From Elusimicrobiota bacterium (GTDB taxonomy: Bacteria > Elusimicrobiota > Elusimicrobia > Elusimicrobiales > Elusimicrobiaceae): a stretch of 7,676 bases of DNA. The stretch lies in NCBI GenBank assembly GCA_023393825.1, contig JAEXBW010000008.1, forward strand, positions 1 through 7,676, read 5' to 3'. The position numbers were made by a program, and so were the translations under genes. The notes beneath the pieces were generated by a model that saw only the letters and a list, made by a program, of their open reading frames with translations, had not been told where the DNA came from and ran no database searches. Positions 6,452 to 7,676 of the stretch are shown piece by piece (position 1 is the first letter of the stretch; the number at the start of each line of letters is the position of its first letter).

Positions 6452-6610
6452 TTACGCTTCTTGCGTAAACTGATCCTTGCCTACTCCGCAAACGGGGCAA
6501 ACCCATGTGTCGGGTATGTCGGCCCATTTGGTACCTGCGGCAATGCCGCTATCGGGATCACCTACGGCTTCGTCGTAAACATATCCGCAAACTGTGCATA
6601 CGTATTTCAT
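6452..6610 (-). CDS. Rubredoxin
   Basis: This 52-residue protein has the complete rubredoxin pattern: CTVCGYVYDEAVGDPDSGIAAGTKW, then D-I-P-D-T-W-V and CPVCGVGKDQF. Cys5, Cys8, Cys38 and Cys41 bind one iron. It is a small cytoplasmic one-electron carrier. It is the last gene of the fprA block, starting 2 bp after the flavin reductase-like gene, so it is the likely electron donor to FprA. In Moorella-type Hrb the flavin reductase and rubredoxin domains are one polypeptide; here they are separate genes in the same order. The start is certain: M-K-Y-V is the common rubredoxin N-terminus, and AGGAGGA lies 6 nt upstream. Confidence 0.97.
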   Translation of the reverse strand: MKYVCTVCGYVYDEAVGDPDSGIAAGTKWADIPDTWVCPVCGVGKDQFTQEA

Positions 6611-6612
6611 AT

Positions 6613-7137
6613 TCAGTCCTCCTTTTTTTCTTTAAAGGTTGTAGCTCCGCGCGGGGTTTTACCGCGCAACACACATTGGTAATAGTCATAGGTAAGCGGT
6701 TTTGCGCCGTCGGTAAGGACTTCGCTGTCTGTAACCTGTCCTATAAACATTGTGTGCGTGCCTAAATCTATAACCTGTTCCGTTTTTACTTCAAGCGCGG
6801 CTAAAGTATTTTCCGTAACGACGGGTAACCCGCTTTGGGAAAGCTTATGCTGCACCTTTTCAAACTTATTAAAAGTCCTGCCCGTTCTAAAGCCGAATAT
6901 ACCTATAAAAGGCAAGTCTGCGCCCTCCCTTACGGGCTGTACGCAAAACCTGCCGCTTTTTAATATATATTCGTGCGAAAGCGCTTCTTTATTTACCGCT
7001 ATCGCTATCTTAGGCGGCTGCGCCGTTACCTGAAAGACGGAATTAGCTATCATTCCGTTTATCTTTCCCTCACAGGCGCTGGTTACAATAAATACGCCAT
7101 AAGAAATATCGGCTAAAGCGCGCGGGTCTATGCTCAT
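6613..7137 (-). CDS. Flavin reductase-like FMN protein (putative NAD(P)H:rubredoxin oxidoreductase)
   Basis: This 174-residue protein belongs to the flavin reductase-like FMN-binding split-barrel family. Visible features are the N-terminal L-A-D-I-S-Y-G-V-F-I-V-T-S strand, the FMN-binding NGMIANSVFQVTAQPP segment followed by IAIAVNK, the FGFRTGRTFNKFE segment, and the C-terminal GTHTMFIGQVTDSEVL strand. The tail KGKTPRGATT-type sequence is what joins this domain to rubredoxin in high-molecular-weight rubredoxin (Hrb). Here the chain stops in a Lys/Glu-rich end and rubredoxin follows as its own gene. It probably passes electrons from NAD(P)H to rubredoxin for FprA. The ATG overlaps the fprA stop by 4 bp (ATGA) with GGAG 8 nt upstream, indicating tight coupling. 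The specific role is inferred from context; a generic flavin reductase is the alternative. Confidence 0.87.
   Translation of the reverse strand: MSIDPRALADISYGVFIVTSACEGKINGMIANSVFQVTAQPPKIAIAVNKEALSHEYILKSGRFCVQPVREGADLPFIGIFGFRTGRTFNKFEKVQHKLSQSGLPVVTENTLAALEVKTEQVIDLGTHTMFIGQVTDSEVLTDGAKPLTYDYYQCVLRGKTPRGATTFKEKKED
6617..6623 (-). promoter_or_regulatory. Shine-Dalgarno sequence of rubredoxin
   Basis: AGGAGGA sits 6 nt before the rubredoxin ATG, inside the last codons of the flavin reductase-like gene. It is the strongest ribosome binding site in the window, suggesting high rubredoxin output relative to its operon partners. Confidence 0.8.
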
Positions 7138-7676
7138 TGGACTTTCTCCAAAACTTTTTTACCTATCGTAACGCCGAGTTCAAAACATTCTTTAAGCTTT
7201 TCTTCCGTCGGTACAAAACGGCTTTTTACCGTGGGGGCAACAAGCTCTATCTTCATATCTTTCATAATGTTTTCAAGCGTTACAAAAGGCGTTTCGCTCC
7301 ACCCGTAAGAACCGAAGGCCGCGCCTACAAGGCCCTCTTTTCTAAGGCCTTTAAGGTATGTGGTAACGTCGGCTACCGTGGGGAACATTTCCTGATTTAA
7401 TACAGGCGTGCCAAGCACTAAAGCCGCGCTATCTAAAAGTTCCGTGGCAATGTCGCTTCTGTGGCTGGAGTGCAGGGGCATCTGTTTAACTTCAACACCC
7501 GTGCTTACTATGCCGTCGGTAATATGCGCCGCCATAGTTTGTGTGCTTTCCCACATTGTATCGTAGACGACAAGGGCTTTCTTTTTATTCTTCTGCGCGG
7601 AAAATTCTGTATACATTTCCACCGCTTTTGCGGGGTTAGAACGCCACAAAAAGCCGTGGTCGGGGCAGATGATTTT
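7134..7676 (-). CDS. fprA: FprA-type diiron flavoprotein (rubredoxin:O2/NO oxidoreductase), C-terminal part (5' partial)
   Basis: The frame is open to the right window edge, so only the last 180 residues are seen. The first visible residues, CPDHGFLWR, match the end of the metallo-beta-lactamase-like domain, where this His is a diiron ligand. A flavodoxin domain follows, with the FMN phosphate loop VVYDTMWESTQTMA, the LGTPVLNQEMFPTVADV loop and the AFGSYGWSE loop, all typical of A-type flavoproteins. These reduce O2 to water or NO to N2O with electrons from rubredoxin. The downstream flavin reductase-like and rubredoxin genes supply that chain. An internal TTG at 7649 is not the true start, since conserved family sequence continues upstream of it. 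The N-terminal diiron residues and the promoter lie outside the window. Confidence 0.93.
   Translation of the reverse strand, partial: KIICPDHGFLWRSNPAKAVEMYTEFSAQKNKKKALVVYDTMWESTQTMAAHITDGIVSTGVEVKQMPLHSSHRSDIATELLDSAALVLGTPVLNQEMFPTVADVTTYLKGLRKEGLVGAAFGSYGWSETPFVTLENIMKDMKIELVAPTVKSRFVPTEEKLKECFELGVTIGKKVLEKVQ

Noticed and set aside
6434..6765. + strand frames opposite rubredoxin and flavin reductase
   Set aside because: Antisense shadows of genes with complete conserved motifs.

Overview
The window (about 7.7 kb, moderately AT-rich) reads as ordinary chromosome of an anaerobic or microaerophilic bacterium. It holds seven protein genes, two cut by the window edges, in four transcription blocks, plus one long gene-poor stretch. 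The key taxonomic hint is an FprA-type diiron flavoprotein encoded with a flavin reductase and a free rubredoxin, an O2/NO-scavenging set typical of strict anaerobes. The gene mix and the A/T-rich codon style would fit an Elusimicrobium-like organism, but this is an impression only; no rRNA or other phylogenetic marker is present.

Layout. (1) 2-109, +: the last 35 codons of a ParB/Spo0J-like partition protein, closed by an intrinsic terminator. (2) About 170-1460: a 1.3-kb gene-poor spacer containing a parS-like palindrome close to the parB end, T-rich tandem motifs, a duplicated 26-bp element 380 bp apart, small hairpins and a possible decayed coding fragment. (3) 1519-2956, -: an operon of pyruvoyl-dependent arginine decarboxylase followed 13 bp later by agmatinase (speB), with a strong terminator. 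Together they convert arginine to agmatine to putrescine plus urea. (4) 3057-6382, +, divergent from the decarboxylase: an M3-family zinc oligopeptidase, apparently with a signal peptide, overlapping by 4 bp a polytopic GT87-like membrane glycosyltransferase. (5) A 12-bp-stem bidirectional terminator separates this from the convergent - strand operon fprA (5' end outside the window) -> flavin reductase-like protein -> rubredoxin (6452-7676). The genes there overlap by 4 bp or lie 2 bp apart.

How they work together: the fprA block looks like a split version of the Moorella Hrb/FprA system. NAD(P)H electrons would pass through the flavin reductase to rubredoxin and then to FprA, which reduces O2 to water or NO to N2O. 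The arginine decarboxylase/agmatinase pair is a complete two-step putrescine route. The ParB remnant next to a parS-like site and a long non-coding spacer raises the possibility that the left edge lies in the origin/partition region, but nothing here proves it. I did not find a clearly new system; the spacer is the least explained part.
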